Origin: Funiculus sociatus GB2-C1
Lineage (GTDB): Bacteria > Cyanobacteriota > Cyanobacteriia > Cyanobacteriales > FACHB-T130
DNA: 64,000 nt
NCBI RefSeq assembly: GCF_039962115.1
Contig: NZ_JAMPKJ010000023.1
Coordinates: forward strand, 24,079 to 88,078
Direction: 5' to 3'
Below the pieces are notes generated by a model. That model had not been told where the DNA came from. It saw only the letters and a list, made by a program, of their open reading frames with translations, and did not search any database. Positions within the stretch are counted from its first letter, which is position 1, and the number at the start of each line of letters is the position of its first letter. Below, piece by piece: positions 8,497 to 17,236 of this stretch. Made by a program: the position numbers and the translations under genes.

Positions 8497-10203
8497 TCAG
8501 TGATACTTCTGTTTCATAGGAATATCTTCAAGCAAAAGTTGATTGTTCAAATGTTGTTTTGATGCTATAAATACAGACCGGGTGAAAGCTCTGGTCGATG
8601 GAGGAGAAGTCCAATCTATAGGAAACTCTTCATGGTTTGGTTGAGTAACTGGCATATAAACAAAATCAAAATATCGCTTAAGCTGGTTATACACCCACTT
8701 TCTGGTAGGTCTGCAACCCTGACCTGATACTGCCTGTGATGGACTTTCTGCCATCTCTGTACAAGGATTGATAGATTCTTCATCACCAAATGAGACGCAG
8801 GTTTCCAGTAAAAGCATTTTTCGGCAACAACGAGACATAAACTCTATAGCCTCAGTTGGGTTTTGTAGATGGTATAGCAACCCATAGCAGTAAACTATGT
8901 CGAACAATTCATTAAATGAAGGATCTGGATTGTCTAAATCCAAATGCCTTACCTGTATATTAGGGTATCGGGAGCTAAGTATTTCTAGATTCTCTTGTCT
9001 TGCTTCGGTGCTAACGACTTGACATCCACGATCTAAAAAGAAGCTTGTATGATCGCCAATACCAGCCCTTACTTCTAATACGCTAGTACCAGCTATATCC
9101 AAGCCTAAACTAGCTAGATGTTCTAATCTTCTCTGATTGTGTCGCTGATAGTGATCGGAATGAAACACGCCGACTGGAGAAATAGACTTCTGTGGTTGAG
9201 AAATTGCATTTACTTGTAATGAATCTAGGTCGTAACTACTAACGTAATCCCGGATACTAGCAACAATAGGTAGGGAAGCTAATCCTTGTTGTACTAGATC
9301 GGGAAATTGAACTAGACTTTCAACGATGTTATCAGCAAAGTTATACTTTTTGTCATTACCATATTGCAGGGTCAAATGCTCTAATAACTCCAGAGCATAA
9401 TCTGGAAAATTCATTATGTCGGCAATGCAAGCTAACTTCAGAACTTGCTCTGGTGTCTTTAATGGAGTACTGATATCCTCCCGAATTAAATCGCGGAAGT
9501 AAAAACCATCTGCCCAGAGTAATTGTCCAGCACGAACTGTTGACTGAATTGGCGAGCGCGCACGAACACGGTATGAAGTAGCTAAGTCAAATAATGTAAA
9601 GCCTTTGTCGCGGAGATAGGTATCTACATCTGCAAACAAAGGCTGTTTAGCGTATAAATGAGAAAATTCAGCTTCAATTTGAATAGCCAGAATACTACGT
9701 TTTAATATCTCAGAAGCTCCTTCTAAAACTTGCAGATCCGCACCCTGAACATCAACCTGGAGAAAATCAATTTCATTTATGCCTTCCGCTTGACAAAACG
9801 CATCTAAAGTTGTTGTTTCAATTTCAACAGTAAAATCTAAATTTACTAACTCTGGAAGCCCACCAAACCGAGCCAAGTAAGGTTCATTCGGTGGATATAA
9901 CGAACTACACATAGGATGTTTTGTTACATACAGTGTAGACTCTCCTACAGAATTTCCCAGTGCTAAGGGAATGTGTTTTTCTGTCCAATTTATTTGTCTA
10001 GCTTCGAGTTCAGCATTGGCTTCATCACAAGCATCTGCATCTGCATCAAATCCGAATATAGTGAGCCGAGGTGCAAAGATATTCCAGCCAAGGCTGGTGT
10101 AGTCATCGTGGCTTCCTAATTTACGAGAACCCACATTACATATAGTTATGTGGATCTGATCCAAGTGACCACTTTTCTTTAAGCTGGAAAGAAAAACTGA
10201 CAT
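8497..10203 (-). CDS. Two-domain methyltransferase: FkbM type plus class I SAM methyltransferase
   Basis: The N-terminal half resembles FkbM methyltransferases, with TTTLDAFCQAEGINEIDFLQ then VDVQGADLQVLEGAS, although its first SAM motif is unusual (CNVGSRKLG rather than DVGAN). After a helical linker, a second domain from about residue 355 has VLEVRAGIGDHTSFFLDRGC and VYCYGLLYHLQNP. Its motif I has Arg where the usual sequence is VGAGIGDH, a single-base change (GGG to AGG). FkbM-type enzymes O-methylate sugars or hydroxyls. The gene converges on the glycosyltransferase gene with a 10 bp gap and is read 50 bp after the next FkbM gene. A role in methylating a pilus or surface glycan is inferred. 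Confidence 0.82.
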   Translation of the reverse strand: MSVFLSSLKKSGHLDQIHITICNVGSRKLGSHDDYTSLGWNIFAPRLTIFGFDADADACDEANAELEARQINWTEKHIPLALGNSVGESTLYVTKHPMCSSLYPPNEPYLARFGGLPELVNLDFTVEIETTTLDAFCQAEGINEIDFLQVDVQGADLQVLEGASEILKRSILAIQIEAEFSHLYAKQPLFADVDTYLRDKGFTLFDLATSYRVRARSPIQSTVRAGQLLWADGFYFRDLIREDISTPLKTPEQVLKLACIADIMNFPDYALELLEHLTLQYGNDKKYNFADNIVESLVQFPDLVQQGLASLPIVASIRDYVSSYDLDSLQVNAISQPQKSISPVGVFHSDHYQRHNQRRLEHLASLGLDIAGTSVLEVRAGIGDHTSFFLDRGCQVVSTEARQENLEILSSRYPNIQVRHLDLDNPDPSFNELFDIVYCYGLLYHLQNPTEAIEFMSRCCRKMLLLETCVSFGDEESINPCTEMAESPSQAVSGQGCRPTRKWVYNQLKRYFDFVYMPVTQPNHEEFPIDWTSPPSTRAFTRSVFIASKQHLNNQLLLEDIPMKQKYH

Positions 10204-10253
10204 TTTATACTCCTGGCTTTTGATGTTTTAAGAATTAATTGACAGCTGAGCTT

Positions 10254-11843
10254 TTATAATTGTTGGGTATGTAAAGCAATTATATTCAATCTACCTTGCA
10301 AATCTTCAGCAGAATTCACCGGAATAAGTTGCTGTAAGTAAGGCTGATATCGAAACAGTTGATAGCCTCTAAATGTCAGAAATTCAGCAACAGCTAGATT
10401 ACTGCCTTTATTACCTGCAATATTTTCGTAAAGGATAGCAGGGGCAAATTCATTTAAGATTCTGCTACTGCCCTCTAAAACTTGCATCTCATGCCCTTCG
10501 GCATCAATTTTTAAGAAATTAACCTGATTAACATTTTCTCGCTCAATTAGACTGTCAAGAGAAAAGCAGTCAACTTCCTCAAAAGCATCAGGCTGGGTTG
10601 ATCCTTCTGCATCAATAGCAACTAATTCGTTGAGTTCACTAGCTGCTTGTAAGGAAAGTCGGGCTGTACCATTGCGATCGCTTGCTGCTCCTGCACATAC
10701 TTTAACCCAGCTTAACTCATTAATTTTACAGGTTTCTTGTAAACAACGAACGCAACCTGAAAAAGGTTCAACGGCTAGTACGCAACCTTCCGATCCCACT
10801 TTTAGAGCAGCACTGAAAGTGTAAACTCCTACATTCGCTCCCACATCGATAACCGTCATACCGGGTTTTATCCAGTTTCGCCAAAACTCCATTTCTTGCT
10901 CAAACCAGTCTCCTTCAGCAATGAGTACGCTGGTTACAATACTGCGTAAACTTGGTTCAACTGCTAGTATTATGTTATTTTCAAAAGGCACATAAGTTAA
11001 TAAGCTATCTGCCTCTAATTTAGTCCATTGCAACTCTGGAGAAGCGGGATTTTGACGGCTGAGATCGCGCCCAATACCCAGCCAAAAACTTGCAATCTCT
11101 ATCTCACCCATATTTCGATAAGCTAAATATAGAGCTTGCACGATATTTGCCGAATCTGGTGCTATTTCTCTAGCGCGCTGCAAATGTAAAATTCCTTCCC
11201 ATTGATTGTTCATCAAGCTAGATATCCCTAGCTTTAAATTAAGGGAAGTGGAATTGGACGACAGATGAGCAGCTAAATGTAGAAATCGAAGTCCTGTGAC
11301 GTTGTAAAAAACGAGACTTGAACGACACATAACTTCACTTAACAATATCAGCAATTGCTTGTAGCCATCCTCAGTTTGCAGAATTTGAGCAAGTTTGCCA
11401 TAATGACTATCTATTAAGCTTGTTGAAGTAGGAGGCAGATATACTATACCTAGGGCAATTAGTTTATCATTGATATAAGCAGGATGGAGGTTGGTGATAA
11501 AGGTAGAAAATGCTATTTGCATTGCTAGGTCAATCTCTCCAATTATGGCGAGAACTAGAGCAAGATGAGCAGCACAGAGTGGATTACCTAACTCGACTCC
11601 GGTATTTAATGCCTGTAGTGCCATTTCAACATAAAGCGCCCGAAAAGATGAATCCTCGGACTGTTCTGCCTCAATCAGTGCCACTACTGCAAAGTTGTTC
11701 AAATCAAGGGCAGATGTAGGGTTATCCCAAGAAGTAGCTTCAAGAATTGTGGTTACACGAGACGAAGCATCTGAATCAAGAGCAACCCCAGCCTTTTCAA
11801 GATATTTCCAATAGGAATCAGCAGAAGCAAAATTAGTTTCCAT
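10254..11843 (-). CDS. FkbM family methyltransferase with N-terminal helical (TPR-like) region
   Basis: Residues about 1-300 are helical and TPR-like (HLQRAREIAPDSANIVQALY). The C-terminal domain (about 330-500) is a canonical FkbM methyltransferase: VIDVGANVGVYTFSAA is SAM motif I, VLAVEPF is motif II, and FLKIDAEGHEMQVLEGSSRI is the family signature. The protein is 529 residues, longer than lone FkbM enzymes because of the repeat region, which may bind a protein acceptor. The gene is read just before the two-domain methyltransferase and probably forms an operon with it. FkbM enzymes usually O-methylate sugar hydroxyls. The substrate here is unknown; the glycan laid on by the nearby GT41 enzyme is a reasonable guess. 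Confidence 0.87.
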   Translation of the reverse strand: METNFASADSYWKYLEKAGVALDSDASSRVTTILEATSWDNPTSALDLNNFAVVALIEAEQSEDSSFRALYVEMALQALNTGVELGNPLCAAHLALVLAIIGEIDLAMQIAFSTFITNLHPAYINDKLIALGIVYLPPTSTSLIDSHYGKLAQILQTEDGYKQLLILLSEVMCRSSLVFYNVTGLRFLHLAAHLSSNSTSLNLKLGISSLMNNQWEGILHLQRAREIAPDSANIVQALYLAYRNMGEIEIASFWLGIGRDLSRQNPASPELQWTKLEADSLLTYVPFENNIILAVEPSLRSIVTSVLIAEGDWFEQEMEFWRNWIKPGMTVIDVGANVGVYTFSAALKVGSEGCVLAVEPFSGCVRCLQETCKINELSWVKVCAGAASDRNGTARLSLQAASELNELVAIDAEGSTQPDAFEEVDCFSLDSLIERENVNQVNFLKIDAEGHEMQVLEGSSRILNEFAPAILYENIAGNKGSNLAVAEFLTFRGYQLFRYQPYLQQLIPVNSAEDLQGRLNIIALHTQQL

Positions 11844-12045
11844 AATCCAGAGAGTAAATTACGATACGATAAAAGACACACTTTTATAAGTTTTATCAAA
11901 TAATACTATATTCACAACGATGTTTACAAGCGATCATTCATCGCCTAATTTTTATAAAAGTATAGGTTTAGCTACAAATGATATAGACTCAAAGATTGGA
12001 ATAACAGTTACACTGTTGGCTGTTTGTAAGCATAGGACGATGTAA

Positions 12046-12843
12046 ATGCTCTATAAACTTCGACCCAATTCAAGTCAATGCATAAGTGCGTCCATAGTCA
12101 CTATTGGGTGCACGCTGGCAATTGGATTACTTCAAGTACCTCAATTGCAACAGCTCAGTATAGCAAAAACTGCTTCACCAGCAGCATTTAAAAAAGAATT
12201 ACAAACAGAAAGATTACGTCTCAATCTGCTACAAAAAACTCCTTCTTTTGGTTTTGATAATATTGTGGCAGACTGGGTAATGCTTGGCTTTCTGTCTTAT
12301 TTTGGTGATGATTCAGCACGAGGACAGACGGGGTATAGCCTCAGCCCAGAATATTTTGAAATAATTCTGGATAGAGATCCGCGTTTTTTAACATCGTATC
12401 TGTTTCTTTCTAACAGTATTTCTATGTATGCAGCGATGCCAGAAAAATCTGTTGCTTTGATGGAGAAAGGATTAAAGTCACTTTCTCCATCAGCCCCACC
12501 AAAGTCTTATTATGTCTGGCGTTATAAAGGGACTGATGAATTATTATTTTTAGGGGATGCCCAAGCTGCTAGGAAATCATTTGAAAAGGCAGCGGAGTGG
12601 GCGAGTGTTTATGCTGATCCAGACAGCCAGAATGTAGCGGCTATTTCTCGCCAGACTGCCCAATTTTTAGCCCGCAATCCTAACAGCAGGTATGCTCAAG
12701 TGGGTGCTTGGTCAATGGTTTTACAGAATGCGGTTGACGATCGCACGCGCAAGATTGCCATTAGTCGCATTGAGGCGCTGGGTGGCAAGATGGTGGTTAC
12801 GCCGGAAGGAGAGGTGCGGGTTCAGCTACCGGAAAAAGATTAA
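12046..12843 (+). CDS. Conserved cyanobacterial TPR-like protein with N-terminal membrane anchor
   Basis: The family is not firmly recognised. A hydrophobic segment (about residues 14-34) could be a signal anchor. The rest is soluble and helical, with TPR-like pairs such as DEAL-type helices in KSYYVWRYKGTDELLFLGDAQ and AARKSFEKAAEWASVYADPD. The phrase FDNIVADWVMLGFLSYFGDD is strongly conserved-looking. It is probably a periplasm- or membrane-facing scaffold. It starts 202 bp from the divergent FkbM gene and so closes the pilin-linked cluster. A link to surface polysaccharide or pilus export is suggested only by position. Confidence 0.7.
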   Translation: MLYKLRPNSSQCISASIVTIGCTLAIGLLQVPQLQQLSIAKTASPAAFKKELQTERLRLNLLQKTPSFGFDNIVADWVMLGFLSYFGDDSARGQTGYSLSPEYFEIILDRDPRFLTSYLFLSNSISMYAAMPEKSVALMEKGLKSLSPSAPPKSYYVWRYKGTDELLFLGDAQAARKSFEKAAEWASVYADPDSQNVAAISRQTAQFLARNPNSRYAQVGAWSMVLQNAVDDRTRKIAISRIEALGGKMVVTPEGEVRVQLPEKD

Positions 12844-12867
12844 GGGGATACGGCGCTTCAAAAATAA

Positions 12868-12909
12868 AACTGCCCTACAGCAAAACCACTGTAGAGCAAG
12901 AGGACAGTT
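12868..12909 (+). terminator. Possible terminator hairpin after the TPR-like gene
   Basis: CTACAG (12875-12880) pairs with CTGTAG (12889-12894), with an outer AACTG/CAGTT pair. There is no T-run, so the call is weak. Confidence 0.3.
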
Positions 12910-13014
12910 AAACGCTTTCTTTAGTTTCCGGAAATTTCGCACCCAGCGACTTATCCTTTGTGACGGTATTTACAGTGTCCATTGTCGGCTGAATAGAGTC
13001 CGCGTGTTTGTTTG

Positions 13015-13437
13015 CTAAATCAGCTGGTTTAACAATACCCCTAGACTAAACCCGGTCATCGATACAATGGCGATAATCCAAAACGATTGCGTTCCACTGA
13101 AGCCAGCAGTCTGGAGGTCTAGTCTGGTTAATGCTCCTGCTGAGAGTAGAACAAGAATATGAGCAAAAAAACTAAACCATGTCATGATGAAAACTCCGGC
13201 TAAAGCACTTGCAATCACGCAGAGGAAAGCTCTGGTGTCGGAGTTCATCCACTGGGAGAAAAAGGCTCTCAGGAGTGTTAGCGGAGCGGTTAAAAGCAAA
13301 GCAATGAGTATGACTAAAGCTGTTTCAATCAGCCAAAAATTCCAAGAGAATTTAGAGGAAAACAACCAGCCGAATACGCTATATGTAACCAGAAGCAGTG
13401 CCAGAGTTGCCCAAGGCAATTTCTTCAGGAAAGACAT
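13015..13437 (-). CDS. Hypothetical integral membrane protein, four predicted helices (140 aa)
   Basis: The function is not recognised. Four hydrophobic segments are visible, at about residues 8-27, 33-55, 70-95 and 112-138. The second begins WLIETALVILIALLLTAPLT. The protein has almost no soluble part. This pattern is common among conserved cyanobacterial membrane proteins of unknown role. It is convergent with the TPR-like gene. Upstream lies a region with a CRP-type palindrome (centre about 135 bp before the start). That is far for direct activation, so regulation by it is uncertain. Confidence 0.65.
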   Translation of the reverse strand: MSFLKKLPWATLALLLVTYSVFGWLFSSKFSWNFWLIETALVILIALLLTAPLTLLRAFFSQWMNSDTRAFLCVIASALAGVFIMTWFSFFAHILVLLSAGALTRLDLQTAGFSGTQSFWIIAIVSMTGFSLGVLLNQLI

Positions 13438-13564
13438 TCATTAGTGGCGCTCATTTTAGCGACGGATTTGTTTAACACGATCATTACACTGAAATGGTAA
13501 ACTTTCGGCATTTTTTTCAGAATTTTTATAGGCTGGCGAGGACGCCTTGTGAGTTATTTTCTTC

Positions 13565-13580
13565 TGTGATTAGGATCACA
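13565..13580. promoter_or_regulatory. CRP/SyCrp1-type binding site
   Basis: The 16-mer TGTGATTAGGATCACA is a perfect TGTGA-N6-TCACA palindrome, extended by C/G to 18 bp (13564-13581). This is the consensus of the cAMP receptor protein; cyanobacterial SyCrp1 binds the same motif. It lies between apcD and the membrane-protein gene. Facing right, it sits about 60-65 bp before a possible small-RNA start. The match is seen directly; use in this organism is inferred. Confidence 0.65.
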
Positions 13581-13635
13581 GGAAAGGATGATCGATATCG
13601 TCTTCAACAAGTTCCTGAATGGGCATACTAAGAGA

Positions 13636-13713
13636 CGACTGAACTCTAGCCGAGTCATCAATAGGGAACACACGACCAGCCGACAGGTTCTGTAGAGGGA
13701 CTGTCGGTTTTTT
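13636..13713 (+). ncRNA. Candidate small RNA with intrinsic terminator
   Basis: A strong terminator ends this stretch: CCGACAG (13680-13686) pairs with CTGTCGG (13701-13707), followed by six T. No open frame leads into it on the plus strand, so it must end some other transcript. A small upstream hairpin (ACTC/GAGT around TAGCC) and a weak -10 (CATACT, 13624-13629) would give an RNA of about 80 nt. The CRP-type site would lie near -64, a class I activation distance. The 5' end is a guess. No match to Yfr1, 6S or tmRNA was seen. Confidence 0.35.
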
Positions 13714-13860
13714 GTTTGTAATTTTAGCAATCCAGATTAGCAATCGAGGCGATAGGGAATTCTGGGAATGGGCAACTTTTTATCGCCTATCACCAGAATT
13801 ACCTATCGCCTCCCTACTACGCTTGTCGCCTACTTGGGCTAAGGGCTAAAAACGCTAGAA

Positions 13861-14346
13861 TTAAGACATGGCTTGAATGATGTAATCAAAGTAGGGAGCA
13901 GCAGCGATCGCATCTTCCTCTCCCAATAAGTCAAGAGATGCTTTTTTCAAGCAACGGATTGACTCAACCATGCCTGGAACAGGCACGCCGAGGGAGTTAT
14001 ACATTTCCCGCACACCAATCAAACCAATTTTTTCAATCGGTTCTTTATCACCCGCAAGAACTCCGTAGGTGATTAGACGCAAGTACCAGCCATAATCGCG
14101 CAGGCATAGCGCCCGTTGGCGCTCCCCGTAAGCATTACCGCCAGGGGCGATAAAGTCAGGGCGTTTCTGCCAGAGTTGCTTGCTGGCTTCTTGAACAATT
14201 TTTTTCTCATTTTCGGCTAGCGTGGCAGCAATCCGCGTCCGCTGTAGCCCAGTTTCCAAAAATTCTTTGATGCTCTTGAGTTCGCCGCTGCTGGGATAAC
14301 GCAGTTCGTCGTCGGCTTTAAGAATAACTTGGCTTATTACACTCAT
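13861..14346 (-). CDS. apcD: Allophycocyanin B alpha subunit (terminal emitter)
   Basis: This 161-residue phycobiliprotein sits in the phycobilisome core and passes energy to chlorophyll, chiefly of photosystem I. The sequence [20 protein letters not shown] and the ending [12 protein letters not shown] distinguish ApcD from ApcA. Cys81 in [10 protein letters not shown] binds phycocyanobilin. The frame is open 18 codons further, but the ATG at 14346 gives the usual ApcD N-terminus. The gene stands alone, away from apcA-apcB-apcC, as is normal for apcD. It is divergent from rlmD with 75 bp between starts, so the two promoters share that gap. Confidence 0.95.
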   Translation of the reverse strand: MSVISQVILKADDELRYPSSGELKSIKEFLETGLQRTRIAATLAENEKKIVQEASKQLWQKRPDFIAPGGNAYGERQRALCLRDYGWYLRLITYGVLAGDKEPIEKIGLIGVREMYNSLGVPVPGMVESIRCLKKASLDLLGEEDAIAAAPYFDYIIQAMS

Positions 14347-14421
14347 GGTATTGGGATATATCGGGATATCATTCGTTAGTTTAACGACTTGGTGGGACAC
14401 AAATAAAGGGAAGGAAATACT

Positions 14422-15837
14422 ATGTCACTAACAAAAGTGCTAGATACTGGTGCCAACGGGGCTAATGAAGCTCAGTGGAAACAAGGTGAATTGGTAGAAG
14501 CAGTCATTAGCGATCTCACTGATAGCGGTGAAGGAGTGGGACGAATCGGCGACAGAGTGGTATTTGTAGCAGATACTGTTCCCGGCGATCGCGTCCTGGT
14601 TCGATTAGTACGAGTCAAACCCCAATACGCTCATGGTAAGCTGCACGAGATACTAGAAGCGTCCGCTTCGCGCATCCGCCCTGGCTGTATCGTCGCCGAT
14701 AAGTGCGGCGGTTGTCAGTGGCAACATATTAACTATGAGTTTCAGCTTGAAGCCAAGCGCAATCAAGTAGTTCAAGCCCTACAACGCATCGGCGGATTCA
14801 ACCAGCCACCAGTCGATCCCCTCTTGGCAGCTGAATCTCCTTTGGGTTATCGCAACAAAGCCACCTATCCCCTCAAAAGGTCATCCACAGGTCAAGTACA
14901 AACAGGATACTACCAAAAAGGCAGCCACCACCTGATTAACCTGAATCAGTGTCCAGTGCAAGATCCCCGCTTAAATCCCCTGCTTGCTGAAGTCAAGCAA
15001 GACATCCAAAAACGGGGTTGGGGAATTTACGACGAAAAACTGCACCGGGGGAAAGTGCGTCACCTATCCCTGCGGATTGGACGACGCACTGGTGAAATAT
15101 TGCTGACTTTGGTAGTAAAAGACTGGAACTTGGTGGATATTGAGGCTCAAGCGCAAGAATGGCTAACTCGCTATCCGCAGTTAGTGGGTGTCTCGCTGAA
15201 TCTCAACCCAGACCGCACAAATGCCATTTTTGGGACAGAAACTCGTTCTATTGCTGGTCAGTCTTACTTGTGCGAGGAATTCGCTGGCTTACAGTTCCAG
15301 GTGCGCCCGGATACATTTTTCCAGGTGTATACAGAGCAAGCTGAAAAATTGTTGCAGGTCATTATAGACCAGTTGAATCTGCAAGGCAACGAGGTGCTAG
15401 TTGATGCCTACTGCGGCATTGGCACCTTAACTCTACCCTTGGCGCAGCGGGTGCGGCAAGCAATTGGCTTGGAGGTGCAGCCAGAAGCAGTTGAACAAGC
15501 TACTCTGAATGCTCAGTTGAATAATATTACCAATGCGACGTTTCAGGCGGGAGCGGTGGAGACATTACTACCACAGCTAGATGTCACGCCGGATATTGTG
15601 TTAATTGATCCCCCGCGCCAGGGATGCGATCGCGCTGTACTCGAAACCCTCCTCAAAACTAAGCCCCGCCAGATTGTCTACGTCAGTTGTAAACCTGCTA
15701 CCCTAGCCCGCGACCTCAAATTATTGTCTCAAGGAAATAGCGACTATCAATTAACCCGCGTACAACCCGCTGACTTCTTCCCGCAAACGTCTCACGTCGA
15801 GTGCGCCGCCTTCTTGGTACTAAGCGATCCCACCTAA
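14422..15837 (+). CDS. rlmD: 23S rRNA (uracil-C5)-methyltransferase, RlmD/RumA family
   Basis: The protein makes 5-methyluridine in rRNA (U1939 or U747 type) using SAM. An N-terminal TRAM domain (about 10-75) precedes the iron-sulfur cysteines in [14 protein letters not shown], whose fourth ligand is in NQCPVQD. The C-terminal Rossmann part has [14 protein letters not shown] (SAM site), [13 protein letters not shown] and the catalytic [15 protein letters not shown]. The 471-residue length is normal. The start at 14422 follows GGAAGGAAA. RlmCD-like dual specificity, as in some bacteria, cannot be excluded. Confidence 0.92.
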   Translation: MSLTKVLDTGANGANEAQWKQGELVEAVISDLTDSGEGVGRIGDRVVFVADTVPGDRVLVRLVRVKPQYAHGKLHEILEASASRIRPGCIVADKCGGCQWQHINYEFQLEAKRNQVVQALQRIGGFNQPPVDPLLAAESPLGYRNKATYPLKRSSTGQVQTGYYQKGSHHLINLNQCPVQDPRLNPLLAEVKQDIQKRGWGIYDEKLHRGKVRHLSLRIGRRTGEILLTLVVKDWNLVDIEAQAQEWLTRYPQLVGVSLNLNPDRTNAIFGTETRSIAGQSYLCEEFAGLQFQVRPDTFFQVYTEQAEKLLQVIIDQLNLQGNEVLVDAYCGIGTLTLPLAQRVRQAIGLEVQPEAVEQATLNAQLNNITNATFQAGAVETLLPQLDVTPDIVLIDPPRQGCDRAVLETLLKTKPRQIVYVSCKPATLARDLKLLSQGNSDYQLTRVQPADFFPQTSHVECAAFLVLSDPT

Positions 15838-15883
15838 CCGAGCTTTTTATTCACCTTAAAGGTAGCTTTTTCCGCAGATTTTG

Positions 15884-16046
15884 TTACAATAAAGGAGGTG
15901 GTTTTCCCTACTACTTATGGGCTAGAAACCACACCTCTAGAGGTCATAAGGCAAGCGAATTAGTCGCTTTTTGTTGGCAAACTTGCCAAAACCAGCAGCG
16001 AACCAACAAAAATGCAATTAATCTCATGTTAATAAAAATGAGATTA
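15884..16046 (+). ncRNA. Hairpin-rich intergenic region, possible structured RNA
   Basis: No gene fills the 430 bp after rlmD. A possible -10 (TACAAT, 15885-15890) precedes a chain of inverted repeats: GTGGTTT (15898-15904) with AAACCAC (15926-15932); the palindrome ACCTCTAGAGGT (15933-15944); TTTTTGTTGG (15968-15977) with CCAACAAAAA (16003-16012); and TAATCTCAT (16019-16027) with ATGAGATTA (16038-16046). A further CATCAT/ATGATG pair lies at 16101-16125. All arms are perfect. Either a stable RNA or a stack of mobile repeat relics would explain this. Transcription is unproven. Confidence 0.35.
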
Positions 16047-16267
16047 CCACGCTTTGCATAGGAAATTCAAAGCTTGTGGCGTAGGTGTATAAAGCCTGGA
16101 CATCATCTCGAAGATACCTATGATGCTGTTTCTTCCCTTACGAAAAGATGAGTCCAAAACTACAAGCCTCAAAACTTACAAGTTTCAAAGGTGTATAGTG
16201 CTAACGCGCATACCCGTCAGGATCGGACTGTTAATTCTATTGAATGAAAGTCTAGAGGTTTTTTTGA

Positions 16268-16717
16268 GTGATTGCTATCTCACAGCGTCCGATGGGACGA
16301 ACTTCGGGCATGATTAGCTTCGCTTCTACCCTCTATCTTTGCCCCGTTCTGGATCTGCTGCTAGCAGAGATTCCCGAAAGGTGGCAAGCGGAAGTTAGAC
16401 TAGGGCTGCAAGAAGCGCTAGTCAATGCGGCGAAACACGGGAATAAGCTAGATCCTAGTAAAACGGTTTCGGTACGCTTTTCGGTGGTAGAAGGTCAGTA
16501 TTGGTGGGTAATCTCAGACGAAGGAGTGGGCTTTTCTCCTCCCTGTGACTGCCGTTGCGATCCCGAAGAATTCCTCCCTCACGACGAGTCTGAAAGCGGT
16601 AGAGGGATGTGTATCCTCCACCAAATCTTCGATCAAGTTCACTGGAACAATCAGGGAACGGAACTGAGACTCTGCAAGCAAGTCAAAAATCGCTTCCGCA
16701 ACCCTCTGATTTGGTAA
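16268..16717 (+). CDS. RsbW-like anti-sigma regulatory factor (Ser/Thr kinase, HATPase)
   Basis: The protein (149 aa) is a small GHKL-fold ATPase like RsbW/SpoIIAB. LQEALVNAAKHGNKLDPSK is the N box with the Mg-binding Asn, and ISDEGVGFSPP is the G1 box. SGRGMCILHQIFDQV is the G2 region. Such kinases phosphorylate anti-sigma-factor antagonists or bind sigma factors in partner-switching systems. An unusual CDCRCDPEE stretch follows G1. The start is GTG at 16268, with AGAGG nine bases upstream; ATG codons at 16292 and 16310 are alternatives. No partner STAS or PP2C gene is adjacent. Confidence 0.85.
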   Translation: MIAISQRPMGRTSGMISFASTLYLCPVLDLLLAEIPERWQAEVRLGLQEALVNAAKHGNKLDPSKTVSVRFSVVEGQYWWVISDEGVGFSPPCDCRCDPEEFLPHDESESGRGMCILHQIFDQVHWNNQGTELRLCKQVKNRFRNPLIW

Positions 16718-16719
16718 AA

Positions 16720-16807
16720 AAGGCAAAAGTAAAAAACAAAAAAATAAGTTTAATAACTAATTTAACTTTTTTGTTTAACTTTTCTTTTTTATCTTTACTT
16801 TTGCCTT
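16720..16807. terminator. Bidirectional terminator-like inverted repeat between convergent genes
   Basis: AAGGCAAAAGTAAA (16720-16733) faces its perfect complement at 16794-16807, with an A/T-rich loop of 60 bases. It lies between two convergent genes. A similar arm (AAAGGCAAAA) recurs in the gap at 53868-53916, so it is probably a dispersed repeat. Confidence 0.5.
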
Positions 16808-16810
16808 CCT

Positions 16811-17086
16811 TTAGCGACCATGTGTTGGACAAGGCGGTGCTGAGATAGATTTGTCTAGCCATCCGGAAGCCTGCTGAAACCGAACCAAGGCTTCTTCTGG
16901 CTGATCTTTCAGGAGAAATACCAGTGCGGCGGCGGCTTGTTCGCCAGCGCGAACTTTGCGGTTAGACTTGAGACGATGCCAATCATTGGGAGTAATGGCA
17001 AGACGTTCTGCTAGGGCTTGAGCTAGTTCTAAGGTAGTAAATTCGTTCAAAATGGCGGTTTTAGAAAGCTGGCTGGGTTGAGACAT
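16811..17086 (-). CDS. Conserved cyanobacterial hypothetical protein (91 aa)
   Basis: This small soluble helical protein is of a type widespread in cyanobacteria and without known function. The core LELAQALAERLAITPNDWHR and KVRAGEQAAAALVFLLKDQP looks highly conserved, and the tail SGWLDKSISAPPCPTHGR is typical. The middle has a helical pair that resembles one TPR. It has no signal peptide or membrane segment. It converges on the RsbW-like gene. Confidence 0.75.
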   Translation of the reverse strand: MSQPSQLSKTAILNEFTTLELAQALAERLAITPNDWHRLKSNRKVRAGEQAAAALVFLLKDQPEEALVRFQQASGWLDKSISAPPCPTHGR

Positions 17087-17236
17087 ACTGTAAAGTTGGT
17101 AATTGGTAATGGGTAATTGGGAAAAGTTAGGAGCCTGGAGTCAAGAGTTGTTAATTTAAAACTCATAACTCAAAACGCGATATATCCCGTCTCCACAAAA
17201 CCCTTGAAGGTATCGTATTTATCCCTACTGTAGTGT

